Source: G963676655 sp963676655 (GTDB taxonomy: Bacteria > Verrucomicrobiota > Lentisphaeria > Victivallales > Victivallaceae). From it: a DNA stretch of 64,000 bases. Both the position numbers and the translations under genes were made by a program. Shown here piece after piece: positions 45,505 to 54,910 of this stretch; the stretch's first letter is position 1; each line of letters starts with the position of its first letter. A model generated the notes under the pieces. The model did not search any database. It was not told where the DNA came from and worked only from the letters and a program-made list of their open reading frames with translations. The stretch is taken from positions 3,968,001 to 4,032,000 of the forward strand of contig CAXXKX010000003.1 in NCBI GenBank assembly GCA_963676655.2. The letters run 5' to 3'.

Positions 45505-46890
45505 TTACTGTAGGCGGAAGCGATGTGCAAATCTTGGTTGTGTTAATACACGCTCGATAATATTAGATGGGATTCCGGATTCTTTGTATAAGAGGTATGA
45601 GACCAACAAAGAAAGACTTTCGCATGCATTATACATCTCTGTGAAATCCATTATGTTTGTAGCCTGAGCCTCATCTCTATGAGTGAGGTAGTTGCGTGTA
45701 TCAACAACCCTTTTAATAAATAATGAGGCATCGTCAGTTATGATATTAACAATTGTTTGCGGAACAGAGCTAAAAATCAAAGTTAACCTTTTTCGTAAAG
45801 AGTATTCATTTCCGAAATTTATTCTAGCTTTTAATGCAGCTCTCAGGTCAGCATTAGTTGAATTTGGTATCGCTCTATTTAGAGCCTCTTTAATGGTTCT
45901 GTATTGGTCCTCCGCAACGTATTTATCATTCCCTGATGTACGATGATAAGATTCAATTGCTTGAATTAAAGTTAGTAGTTGAAAATCCTGTGGAATTTTA
46001 CGGTTCAACTTCAATCCAAAGTAAAGCCCACATAACGTATCTAAGCGATTGGTAATAGAAAACCAGTGTCTCAAGGCTTGTCTAAGATCCTTTTTTATTA
46101 GAGGATAAGGAAATATCATTTGATGATGGTAAAATTTCTCGCTGGCCTCTGCATGCTCCTGGTGAAAATAAAGATCAAGGTAATTATGCGTAATATGCGG
46201 ATCTTTGATGCATAGACTTATTGATTTAATACTTACGACTTCACCAACAAGCAAAGATAGAAACATTCTGAACTTAAACGCAACTCGCTGATACCAATCC
46301 ATATTCATCTTACGTTTAGGTTTAATGCGCAAATAATCACTGTGGTTGAGTCTCCTTGTTTGACTCTCCATCTTAATATTTAAGATAGATTCAAACCAAA
46401 AGCTAGCGTCAAGTTCAGGAATGCGAAAATATAGCTTACTTGGCATGTTATGGCTAATTGAGCTACAAATACCTTGCTGAAGATTATCAGTAAATGGATT
46501 ACGTTGAAGCCAGTTCTCAAAGTTAGCTAGGTAAATCACTGCAGACTCAAACTTTGTATCTTCTGTTACAACCTGCTTGCCAATAACCAGCCTATTAAAA
46601 CAGTATTCGCTCGTTCCGCCTCCATGCATTGCCAATTGGAGCGATGTTTCAAACGTATTCAGAAGAGTGCAGTTTCTTCCATCTGGGGTTTTCCCCTCAA
46701 TGACAGGGGGGGATTGCATTTCAAAGTCTCCAAGACGCAGGTTCCGTAATAATCCCTGAAGAGATAGTTTAGACGGGCCAGAAGGGTAGAAAGATAACTC
46801 TCCTGTTATCTTATTGTTTGGAGTTTCTGGCAACCACCATTTTCCACGCAATATAAATGAGTCTGAAAGAGTCAACTTCGCATTTGCCAT
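45505..46890 (-). CDS. apeA: ApeA-like HEPN anti-phage protein
   Basis: The 461-residue protein starts with ILRGKWWLPETPNNKITGELSFYPSG, which matches the ApeA N-terminal domain, and has a C-terminal HEPN region with the RNase-type motif R-x4-H at about residues 399-404 (DTRNYLTHRDEA). ApeA was described as a single-protein anti-phage system in which the HEPN domain probably cleaves RNA on infection. I chose the start at 46890 because upstream in-frame codons give an unlikely 41-residue extension. The gene is AT-rich and lies in an accessory island with an ankyrin gene and repeats. The name rests on recognised motifs, without a search. Confidence 0.75.
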   Translation of the reverse strand: MANAKLTLSDSFILRGKWWLPETPNNKITGELSFYPSGPSKLSLQGLLRNLRLGDFEMQSPPVIEGKTPDGRNCTLLNTFETSLQLAMHGGGTSEYCFNRLVIGKQVVTEDTKFESAVIYLANFENWLQRNPFTDNLQQGICSSISHNMPSKLYFRIPELDASFWFESILNIKMESQTRRLNHSDYLRIKPKRKMNMDWYQRVAFKFRMFLSLLVGEVVSIKSISLCIKDPHITHNYLDLYFHQEHAEASEKFYHHQMIFPYPLIKKDLRQALRHWFSITNRLDTLCGLYFGLKLNRKIPQDFQLLTLIQAIESYHRTSGNDKYVAEDQYRTIKEALNRAIPNSTNADLRAALKARINFGNEYSLRKRLTLIFSSVPQTIVNIITDDASLFIKRVVDTRNYLTHRDEAQATNIMDFTEMYNACESLSLLVSYLLYKESGIPSNIIERVLTQPRFAHRFRLQ

Positions 46891-47263
46891 ATCACTTATC
46901 CCATAAATTCTCACCCATGTAAGTAGCTTATTCCTTTTCAATATTCTGAGTAAGATATAATACTCAAAAATTAATATAATCGGAAAATAAGACTTTACAA
47001 TGACTTGGCTCACAATTCAAGTGGATAAGAAAACTCTCTCTTCTTTGAATACTCAGTTTCAGTCTGAAATATCACATTTTTGACGGTATTAATTTCAGCT
47101 GCTTTGTCGCATATAATTCGCGGAAAACTCTCTCCTTGGGGATATTCTATTTACGCAATGATAATTTTTGTATTTTCCCAAGATAAAATTGGGAAAACAT
47201 GGGAATTAATTGATGTTTATTTACTTTTTAATCCTGAATTATCATAATTTTTAAGTATAAGTA

Positions 47264-47292
47264 TTGACAAATAATGAATCGTGATATATAAT
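47264..47292 (+). promoter_or_regulatory. Consensus sigma-70 promoter of the LacI gene
   Basis: TTGACA at 47264-47269 and TATAAT at 47287-47292 are separated by exactly 17 nt, a perfect consensus. The first in-frame Met codon of the LacI frame (47281) lies inside it, which supports the start at 47326. The rest of the 46891-47325 spacer shows nothing else I can name. Confidence 0.85.
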
Positions 47293-47325
47293 GTCATGAG
47301 TTATGAAAATAAATGGGAATTAATG

Positions 47326-48369
47326 ATGTCTATAATTAGAGTAGCGGAAATGGCAAACGTTTCCAAGAGTACAGTTTCAAGAGTATTGACCGGCAACCCC
47401 AATGTGTCACCTAAAGCGGTAGCTGCGGTCAAAGCGGCAATGCTGCAATTGAACTATCATGCTCCCAGCCGCAAAAGAGGCCCCAGGACCTCAAGCCGGA
47501 ATGGTAAATCATCGGAGCAAAAAAATGTTTTGTATTTTGTCGGGAATGAATATGTAAATCGTGATTTCCGGGATCATTTGCATTTATCCACTACTTCCCG
47601 GATTATCTTTGGTATTGAGCGGGTGGTTTACAACTACAATATGAATCTGATTCTGGCAGGAAAATTAAAAATGGATCATTTCTCCGAGGTGATCAAACGA
47701 TCCCGCCCGATCGGTGCTTTTATTCTGGGCGACAGTATCAATTACCCGTCACCGGTCAAGCGGTGGATGGAAACTAATCCGGTGGTTCAGTTGCTGCGTT
47801 ATACTTCACTGGAGTCGCGCTCCCGGGACCTGATATCATACAACAACCTGAAGGTCGGGGAAATTGCCGCTGACTATCTGCTGAGCAAAGGACACAAGCA
47901 GGTTGCTTTTTTTAATTTCAGCCCCGATCATGAACAGGCTCTGGAACGTAAAACTGTTTTTACCGCTAAAATTACTGCTGGAGGCGGGCAGGTCATAGAT
48001 TTATCGTCTGAGACGGAACCGGAGCAGAACGATCTGGCAAAATTGCATGAAACAAAAAAACTGATTGCAAAGATACCCGGTCTTGCGGTAAAACCTACCG
48101 CAATCTTCAGCGCCGCGGACGCCATGACTTGTTTTGCGTATCCGGCTTTACGTGATATCGGCATAGAGCCGATGCGTGATATTGATATAATAAGTTGCGA
48201 CAATACTGAATATTATATGGAACAAATGACTCCCCGGCCGACAACCATAGATATCGGTTGTGAGTTGATCGGAGAACGCGCGCTTGAAACGCTTTGCTGG
48301 CGTCTGGCAAACCCGGGGCAGCGTTCGCATATTACCCAATGTATTGAGCCGGTCCTGGTTGAAGCTTAA
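47326..48369 (+). CDS. LacI-family transcriptional regulator
   Basis: The 347-residue protein has the LacI-type HTH at its N-terminus (IIRVAEMANVSKSTVSRVLTGNPNVSPKAVAAV) followed by a basic linker and a sugar-binding-protein-like domain (AAFILGDSINYPSPV, HKQVAFFNFSPDHEQA, PTAIFSAADAMTCFA, IDIISCDNTEYYMEQMTPRPTTIDI). It heads the locus with a pseudopilin, a Gfo/Idh/MocA dehydrogenase and a heparinase-like protein, and probably controls it in response to a sugar. The start is set by GGGA 7 nt upstream and by the promoter position. Confidence 0.93.
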   Translation: MSIIRVAEMANVSKSTVSRVLTGNPNVSPKAVAAVKAAMLQLNYHAPSRKRGPRTSSRNGKSSEQKNVLYFVGNEYVNRDFRDHLHLSTTSRIIFGIERVVYNYNMNLILAGKLKMDHFSEVIKRSRPIGAFILGDSINYPSPVKRWMETNPVVQLLRYTSLESRSRDLISYNNLKVGEIAADYLLSKGHKQVAFFNFSPDHEQALERKTVFTAKITAGGGQVIDLSSETEPEQNDLAKLHETKKLIAKIPGLAVKPTAIFSAADAMTCFAYPALRDIGIEPMRDIDIISCDNTEYYMEQMTPRPTTIDIGCELIGERALETLCWRLANPGQRSHITQCIEPVLVEA

Positions 48370-48429
48370 GTCGAATTAATCGATTATATAAAATTGTATC
48401 CCGAACAAAAAGCAAAGGAAAAAGGAAAA

Positions 48430-49230
48430 ATGAAGACCGAAAAAGAATCAGAAATGTCTCAGAAACCGGTAAAAATGTTTACATTGATTGAGCTTCTTGT
48501 GGTAATTGCGATAATAGCAATTCTTGCAAGCATGTTACTGCCGGCGCTGAATCAGGCCAGGGAAAAAGCCCGTGCTGCCAGCTGTCTGAACAACTTTAAA
48601 CAGTTAGGCACGGCTTCCGGCATGTACACCCAGGATTTCGATGGATTCCTGACTCCTTATTATATGCCATACGAGTCCACTACTATGTACTGGCCGTTTA
48701 TCCTGGCAATGAACACTGGTTTATCCGGTAAACAATTATGGTGTCCGTCGCATAACATTCCTTCTTTCAGAGCAGCTTACAACAGGGATATAACCCCGGC
48801 TTATATAAAACAATACCCGGGCAGTACATATCAGCGCTATACATCTTACGGCATGCAGCAGATGTTTCAGGGGGGAGCATACACTCCCGGGGTTATCTGG
48901 TCGCCGGACCCGAAGATTGGCAAGATTAAATCACAATCAACCACATCACTGTATATTGCCAGTTCCAATACGACGACTATAACCGAGGGCAGCTATCGCG
49001 GTTACTATTATACTGTAGATTATTATGCCGCTTCAGGGGCCTGCGGGATTGCCGTAGCCAGACATTCGGGGTCGGTCAATACAGTTTTTGTCGACGGTCA
49101 TGCGGCAGGCATCAGGACCCCTTGCACAGTCAGCAGGCTTATGTATTCTCCGGGCCAAAATCCGAATCTGTATCCACCATTGGCCGATTCAAGGAATCCG
49201 ATCAATCACTTTTGGGTACCAAAACGGTAA
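48430..49230 (+). CDS. Pseudopilin-like protein with H-X9-DG motif
   Basis: The protein has 266 residues. A leader MKTEKESEMSQKPVKM precedes the prepilin signature FTLIELLVVIAIIAILASM and LLPALNQAREKAR. The C-terminal part has RHSGSVNTVFVDGHAAGI (H-X9-DG). It differs strongly in the middle from the copy at 30055, as is usual in this family. It lies between the LacI regulator and the dehydrogenase and is probably exported by a type II secretion-like route. The start at 48430 follows AAAGGAAAAAGG. Confidence 0.9.
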   Translation: MKTEKESEMSQKPVKMFTLIELLVVIAIIAILASMLLPALNQAREKARAASCLNNFKQLGTASGMYTQDFDGFLTPYYMPYESTTMYWPFILAMNTGLSGKQLWCPSHNIPSFRAAYNRDITPAYIKQYPGSTYQRYTSYGMQQMFQGGAYTPGVIWSPDPKIGKIKSQSTTSLYIASSNTTTITEGSYRGYYYTVDYYAASGACGIAVARHSGSVNTVFVDGHAAGIRTPCTVSRLMYSPGQNPNLYPPLADSRNPINHFWVPKR

Positions 49231-49277
49231 ATATATCTGATACGCAAAATTATTATTGAAGCAAAGGGAGATTTATT

Positions 49278-50309
49278 GTGCCTGAAAATGGAATATTGGG
49301 CTATGCTGTGATCGGATGCGGCATAGTCAGCGAAAGACATATCAAAGTTGCCGTGGAATTTGAAGATACCGCGTTGCGGGTTCTCTGTGATTCACGACTT
49401 GAGTTAGCGGAAGCGATGGCTGAAAAGTATCCGGGCGCCAGGGTGGAAACGGATTATCGCAAGGCTCTCGATCATAGTGATGTTGATGTCGCGGTAATTT
49501 GCCTGCCGACATTTCTTCACGAGGACGCCGCGATTGCCGCCGCGAAACGGGGGAAGCATATTTTTCTGGAGAAACCATTTGCCTTGACGGTTCAGGCCGC
49601 AAAAAATATTATCGCGGCCTGTGAGCAGAATAACGTCAAATTGTTTGTCGGCCACTCACTTCGCTATATGTCAGGGATGCAGTTGGCCAAAGATATTGTA
49701 TCTTCCGGTAAACTCGGAAAAATCTTTAAGGCAAGAGCGACAAACTGCAACTATGTAAATTATGATCAGGAGACGCGCCTCTGGAAAAGAGATCCCGGTA
49801 AAGATTTCGGGGTTATTCTTAATATTGGAATTCACAGTGCCGATTTCCTGAGGTATATTCTGGATAAAGAGCCGGTTTCCGTCTACGCCCATACCTGGCT
49901 GACCCGGGAGGACGTTATATCGCTGCCCGACAACGGATGTGCTTTGATTCAATTTGAAGATGATATTTCAGTCACCTGGGAAGTTAGTGAATCGCAGTTG
50001 CCGCTGACGGATGCCCTATGGTTTTCCCAGAGTTACTTGCGGATTCATGGAACCCGGGGGGTTATTAATGTGGATTTAACCGGCAGGGTCAGTGGTTACT
50101 GGTTGGATGACAATGGAAATAAAGAGGTCGTTGAGCATGAACTGGTCTCGTATTATGAGATATGGGACCGGATGCACCGGGATTTTATCTCTTGTATAAA
50201 AGCCGACACAAGCCCGATAATAAGCGGGGATGACACCATCAAGTCTTTGGCGCTGATAGAAGCAATCCTCGAATCGGGGCGCAAAAGTGAAAAGATCATA
50301 ATTAATTAA
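49278..50309 (+). CDS. Gfo/Idh/MocA-family oxidoreductase
   Basis: The 343-residue protein uses a GTG start with AAAGGGAG 7 nt upstream. The N-terminal Rossmann fold shows AVIGCGIVSERHIK and VCLP-like strands, and the diagnostic EKPFALTVQAAKNII is at about residues 97-112. The C-terminal domain has GKIFKARATN, NIGIHSADFLRYIL (substrate-side His) and an RIHGTRGVINVD segment. Such enzymes oxidise sugars or sugar acids with NAD(P). The location before a heparinase-like gene suggests use of the released sugar (uronic acid or amino sugar), as inference. Confidence 0.9.
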   Translation: MPENGILGYAVIGCGIVSERHIKVAVEFEDTALRVLCDSRLELAEAMAEKYPGARVETDYRKALDHSDVDVAVICLPTFLHEDAAIAAAKRGKHIFLEKPFALTVQAAKNIIAACEQNNVKLFVGHSLRYMSGMQLAKDIVSSGKLGKIFKARATNCNYVNYDQETRLWKRDPGKDFGVILNIGIHSADFLRYILDKEPVSVYAHTWLTREDVISLPDNGCALIQFEDDISVTWEVSESQLPLTDALWFSQSYLRIHGTRGVINVDLTGRVSGYWLDDNGNKEVVEHELVSYYEIWDRMHRDFISCIKADTSPIISGDDTIKSLALIEAILESGRKSEKIIIN

Positions 50310-50332
50310 CCGGCTAAAGGGAACAGCAGGAT

Positions 50333-53300
50333 ATGAAATTTCTCAATACTATCGGACTTATTATCAGTATATCAGTAATAACAACCCCGTTGCTTCAGGC
50401 TGACGATGATTATATTTTTAATGCAAAATACCGGCAGCGCCTGGCAAAGCTTGTCAAAAAGTATAAATGGGCACAAGAAGAAAAAAAGAAAATCATTGAT
50501 CTGGCGGACAAAATCGCCGCGAAAAGCGATGAGAAACTGTGGTTGTCGGTGTTGCCGCAATCAATTCCGCGCGCCTTGTATGTCAATCGAAAATGGGGCT
50601 GCCCGAAATGCGGTAAAGCTATTTTTAAGACCAGCTATTATCCCTGGATAAAATTACATGGACAATGGAAGCTGCAGTGTCCGATCTGTAAGGAAAAATA
50701 TCCGAAAAATGATTTTTACAAGTATTATCTTTCGGGAATCGACGAAACCGGAACTTTCAACCGGGCAAAAGCAGACAGCAGGTTGCTGTACAACACCGAA
50801 CATCCCGATCCTGCTGACCCTTTGCACAAATTCGGCGTGGATGATGGTCGCGGGTATATTGTCAGCAAAGACAAACATTATCGCTTTATCGCGCATTATA
50901 ATCTCTTTACAAACTGGTACGGTCGTACTTTGGAGCGACATTACGCAACAGACAGACTGTTGGATAAAGCTTTGGCACTCGGATACGCTTATGCTTTTAC
51001 GGAAAATCCGGTTTACGCGGAAAAAGCCGGGGTTATCCTGGACCGTTTTGCGGATCTTTACCCGGACTACGACATGCAATACTGGGCTAAACGCGGCCGC
51101 AACTTCTGGGCCTGCACCAACTCGGAAGGCACCACCGGCGACAGTACCTGGTCAAGTATCAACGGTCAGCTCGCGGCGGCCGCTTACGGTCTTATATACG
51201 ATGGCTTGAAAGATAATAAGCATTTTTATGCATTTCTTAAAAAACAGGCGTCTTGTTATAAACTACCGGGTCAAAAAGGATCGCTGGAGGATTTTACCGC
51301 CAACTTTGAGAAAAACTATATGGCGCGTGAGCTTGCTTGTTTTAAATCCCAGAAAGTTGTCGGCAATACCGGGTTTGTCAGCCGTTCCGCCATGCTGATG
51401 GCCCTGACGGCGCGAGGTTCGAAAATCCGTAATGAGTTAATTGACTTTCTCATTTCACCGCAGCTTAAGCATAAATCAAAGAAAAACTCATTTGATTTTC
51501 ACCATATCCAGGGGCAGGATGTTTTTGATGAGATCAGTCATTTAACCCGGGATGGTTTTTCCTGGGAGGGCGGTTATGGTTATATTGCCATCTTGCCCCA
51601 GAGCATGACCCGTAACTACATCGCCTTGAAAACTCTTGTGAAAAATGTCAAAGACCCGGTCTTGAAGCGTCAGCTTGAGACAAATGTGAAGCTGTTAAAG
51701 GATCGCATTGTCAGATTCAACTACAATGCCTGTCAAACCGTCTGCCTTGGCAGGTACACCCCTAATTTCGGCGACGGGGGAACTTTTGGCGTCAGTTACA
51801 CCCTGAAAGGGGCGACTCCACGCGACCTGGGCGCGGCATGCGCGGCAGTCGATGATGATCTTTTGGGCAAATTGTACCTGGCCGCGACCGCGGGCGGAAA
51901 TCAGGCTTCAGCGCTGGGGAATCAGTTGCTTGACCCGTTTTTCGACTATGCGGCTTTCGAGTCGCGGATTGCAAAGGTCAAGGCGCAAACCGAACGTTAC
52001 AACTTTTCTACCGGTTCGGAAAATATGACCGGACGCGGTTTTGTCTACTTGCGGAACGGGGCTCCGGACGCCCGTCGTTGTATGGCAATCTATTATGGCA
52101 GCGGCGGCGGACACAACCAGAAGGACATGGGAAATATCAATCTTTTTGCCTATGACACTGATTTAACTCCGGGCCTCGGCTATCCGGACATCTCAAAAGG
52201 GCACAAACGTTTTGCATGGCACGATAATACGATCAGTCATAATACGGTTTATGCCAACTTGAGACCGCAATATGTGTCTCCTGTTCCAAACAGATCCGAT
52301 ATGAATATCGGCGATCAAAAGTTGTTTGCCGAATCACCCTTGGGCTCGATAGTGGACATTGACCTCGCAAAAGCATATCCGTATCTTAAAGCGTCCCGGC
52401 GCGTTTGCGCAATGGTTAATATTGACGAAAAAGATTTTTACGCAATTGACTTTTTTATGGTTAAAGGCGGGTATGACCATATCAGCAGTTTTCACGGCAG
52501 CGCCGGAACCACTACCCATGAAGGCATAGTCCTGACTGACCAGCCGAAAGGGACTTATGCCGGCCCGGATATTCCCTATGGAGGCAAAGAGGGAAAAGGC
52601 TTGCAGTATTTAGCCGATGTTCGTAGAGGAACACTAAAGCGCAAAGCCGCGGTGGAGTGGCAAATCAAAGACTTCAGAAATATCATTAAATATGGTGATA
52701 AGGTGCGTTTACGGGCAACCTCCCTCACTTATGAACCTCAGGAATTTGCCCTGGCCGGAGGCAGTCCGCCGCAAAATATTCCGGACAATCCAAAGTTTAC
52801 CACTTACATGCTGCGGCGCACCCGGGGTAAAAATCTTGAAACGCTGTTTATTACTGTTTATGAAAGTTATCTTGCCGGCAAACGCCGCGTCAAACAGATT
52901 AAATTGCTGCCTCGCAAACAGGGAGGAGTCTTCTCTGCGGCACTGGAAATCACTATGGATAATGGGCAAAAAGACATTATTGTCAAATGCGCCGGTGAAA
53001 GTGACAATGCGGTGTTTGCCGGCAATATTTCCCTCAAAGGCAATCTGGCAATAGCCCGTTATTCGAAAGGACAAAACCTTCAGGAGTTAATGATTGCCAA
53101 CGCGTCTAAACTAACGCTGCCACACGGATTTTCCTGGAACGGTAAAGCGTCTTGTAAAGGAAAAGTGGCTGATTTTGATACCGGGGTAAAACGTCCGGCC
53201 AAAATTACTTTGAGTAATAAAGTTGTGCTGCCGGAGAATCTGGCGCTTCCGCTCTGGGCGGATGTTCAGACAACGATTCCGAGAATTGACGCCAACTATA

Positions 53301-54652
53301 AAATTATTTCCCTGAAACCGGATAAAAGCAAAACCGTCATGACGGTTGACGCCGCTTCATTTATAGCTTACCGGAACAACCATACTCCGTCATTACCGGA
53401 AAAACGTGAGATATGGGCGTCTATCGCTAAGAAAATCAGCAATCCCGAGGCGAAAGATGCTCAAGCTTATGCTGCGTTGAAGGCGCTTATCCCGTTGAAA
53501 AACTTTTCCAATGAACAAAAACTGCAAGCGGAGTTCAATAAACTGCTCAAGTCTGAAAAATTAGCAAAAAACTCAAAATTAATTGCTGCTGCTGACAGCT
53601 ATTTTATTAAAAAGGCAATGGAACGCGGCATTGAAAACCTGATGGAAAAAGACTTGATAAGGCTGAATTATGAAATTCTGTCCGCATTGTTTCCGCACTA
53701 TATTCCCGCTTATCCGGCTTTTATCTATGATTTTAAGCAAGGAGCGGTTTGTACTATTCCATATTGTTATTACTTTATAAAAGATAAGTCGATATCTAAC
53801 AGCAGGAGAGTTAAAATGAAAAAGACAGCGTTAAGCGTGGGACTCGCCGCGGCTTGCAGTATCGCGGGTGCCGGCAACCTGATAAAAAATGGCGGGGCTG
53901 AAACGGACGAGAAATACTTCGATGGTTTTAGCGGTAAACTGACAAATGAGTTTAAGACCGGTAAAAAAAGCTACTATTTTGATGGTCGTAAAAGTGCGCA
54001 GAGCAATGAATTTATTCCTGTTGATACGGATAAAACATATGAGCTTAGCGGTTGGGTGAAGTCAATCGGCAAAGATTCTCCCAGGGTGCTTCTGGGACTG
54101 ATTCCTTTTGACTCCCAAAAGCGCCTGATTAGAATTGAGTCGGTTTTTTGTCTCCCGGATACCGATACTGTGCTGGCCGCTGACGCCGCCAAAGGGGCAA
54201 CGCAAATCAAGATCAAAAACGGCGCCAGCTGGATCAAGGCCAAATATGCCTGTGTTGCCTTCAATACAAAAAAAGATTTATCCGATTTGCCAAACCGGGA
54301 TCTTTCCAAACTTGGGATCTCCGCGCTCGAAACCAAAGACGGGGTAACCACAGTAACGCTTCGCAGCCCTTTAAGCAAGTCATATAAAGCCGGAGTCGCG
54401 GTCCGGGAGCACCGGGCCGGTGGTACATATATTTATACTGCCGCAACCGGCAAATATGCCCCGCCGCGCTGGACCCGCTACAGCGGCAGAATATCCGGCA
54501 TCGATACCAAAAACGGCAACTCACCTCCAAACAAGTTTCGTAAAGGCACCAAATACGTCAAGCTGTTTTTAGAAATCTATTTTCGGAAAGCCACCGATAG
54601 TGGAAAGCTGGCAATAGACGATTTGGAATTCAAAGAGGTTCCAAAAAAATAA
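50333..54652 (+). CDS. Heparinase II/III-like secreted protein fused to a second secreted protein
   Basis: One frame of 1,439 residues. Residues 1-24 are a signal peptide; CPKCGKAIF and CPICKEKYP (about 90-120) form a zinc-ribbon-like segment; an alpha/alpha-barrel region follows; and GGGHNQKDMGNINLFAYD and HDNTISHNTVYANL mark the Hepar_II_III domain (from about 540), which cleaves acidic polysaccharides by elimination. Residues 1162-1439 look like a separate protein: a good ribosome site (AGGAGAG), MKKTALSVGLAAACSIAGAG (a second signal peptide) and a carbohydrate-binding-like domain (NLIKNGGAE). Before it, GAVCTIPYCYYFIKDKSIS reads like translated spacer DNA. The stop codon between two genes has probably been lost. 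Last gene of the LacI locus. Confidence 0.88.
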   Translation: MKFLNTIGLIISISVITTPLLQADDDYIFNAKYRQRLAKLVKKYKWAQEEKKKIIDLADKIAAKSDEKLWLSVLPQSIPRALYVNRKWGCPKCGKAIFKTSYYPWIKLHGQWKLQCPICKEKYPKNDFYKYYLSGIDETGTFNRAKADSRLLYNTEHPDPADPLHKFGVDDGRGYIVSKDKHYRFIAHYNLFTNWYGRTLERHYATDRLLDKALALGYAYAFTENPVYAEKAGVILDRFADLYPDYDMQYWAKRGRNFWACTNSEGTTGDSTWSSINGQLAAAAYGLIYDGLKDNKHFYAFLKKQASCYKLPGQKGSLEDFTANFEKNYMARELACFKSQKVVGNTGFVSRSAMLMALTARGSKIRNELIDFLISPQLKHKSKKNSFDFHHIQGQDVFDEISHLTRDGFSWEGGYGYIAILPQSMTRNYIALKTLVKNVKDPVLKRQLETNVKLLKDRIVRFNYNACQTVCLGRYTPNFGDGGTFGVSYTLKGATPRDLGAACAAVDDDLLGKLYLAATAGGNQASALGNQLLDPFFDYAAFESRIAKVKAQTERYNFSTGSENMTGRGFVYLRNGAPDARRCMAIYYGSGGGHNQKDMGNINLFAYDTDLTPGLGYPDISKGHKRFAWHDNTISHNTVYANLRPQYVSPVPNRSDMNIGDQKLFAESPLGSIVDIDLAKAYPYLKASRRVCAMVNIDEKDFYAIDFFMVKGGYDHISSFHGSAGTTTHEGIVLTDQPKGTYAGPDIPYGGKEGKGLQYLADVRRGTLKRKAAVEWQIKDFRNIIKYGDKVRLRATSLTYEPQEFALAGGSPPQNIPDNPKFTTYMLRRTRGKNLETLFITVYESYLAGKRRVKQIKLLPRKQGGVFSAALEITMDNGQKDIIVKCAGESDNAVFAGNISLKGNLAIARYSKGQNLQELMIANASKLTLPHGFSWNGKASCKGKVADFDTGVKRPAKITLSNKVVLPENLALPLWADVQTTIPRIDANYKIISLKPDKSKTVMTVDAASFIAYRNNHTPSLPEKREIWASIAKKISNPEAKDAQAYAALKALIPLKNFSNEQKLQAEFNKLLKSEKLAKNSKLIAAADSYFIKKAMERGIENLMEKDLIRLNYEILSALFPHYIPAYPAFIYDFKQGAVCTIPYCYYFIKDKSISNSRRVKMKKTALSVGLAAACSIAGAGNLIKNGGAETDEKYFDGFSGKLTNEFKTGKKSYYFDGRKSAQSNEFIPVDTDKTYELSGWVKSIGKDSPRVLLGLIPFDSQKRLIRIESVFCLPDTDTVLAADAAKGATQIKIKNGASWIKAKYACVAFNTKKDLSDLPNRDLSKLGISALETKDGVTTVTLRSPLSKSYKAGVAVREHRAGGTYIYTAATGKYAPPRWTRYSGRISGIDTKNGNSPPNKFRKGTKYVKLFLEIYFRKATDSGKLAIDDLEFKEVPKK
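53803..53818 (+). promoter_or_regulatory. Internal ribosome site and start codon inside the fused gene
   Basis: AGGAGAG lies 5 nt upstream of an in-frame ATG at 53816 and is followed by a signal-peptide coding stretch. The downstream part (278 residues) can thus still be made on its own as a separate secreted protein. Confidence 0.7.
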
Positions 54653-54888
54653 TAAGCTGTCGATCAGCTTAAGCAAATTCTGCACACTGGGGTTGGAAAA
54701 CGGATATCAAACCTTCCTGCCGATATTTTTTCATGACGGCATCCTTATGTTTTGTTTATTCATTATTAATCCGGCATATAATCATATTGCATTTATTGAA
54801 TAGCGCTGAAAGCGCGGCACATAGCAGCAGCCCGGGGTGATTGAGCGTAGCGATTGAACCCCGGGAACAGTAAAAAAACATTAAAAGC
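54653..54888. repeat. Composite dispersed repeat with CCCGGGGT hairpin, interrupted by IS
   Basis: This spacer holds a hairpin with 8-bp arms CCCGGGGT/ACCCCGGG (54831-54838 and 54858-54865) and a sequence AGCGCTGAAAGCGCGGCACATA resembling the AGCCCTGAATGGGCGACATA repeat. The latter continues on the far side of the IS element at 56571. Upstream is a segment (about 54690-54760) that looks like a decayed reading frame. Repeats of this sort are often linked to REP-associated transposases; none is in the window. Confidence 0.55.
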
Positions 54889-54910
54889 CCTGAATGGCAT
54901 ATGCGTCAAC

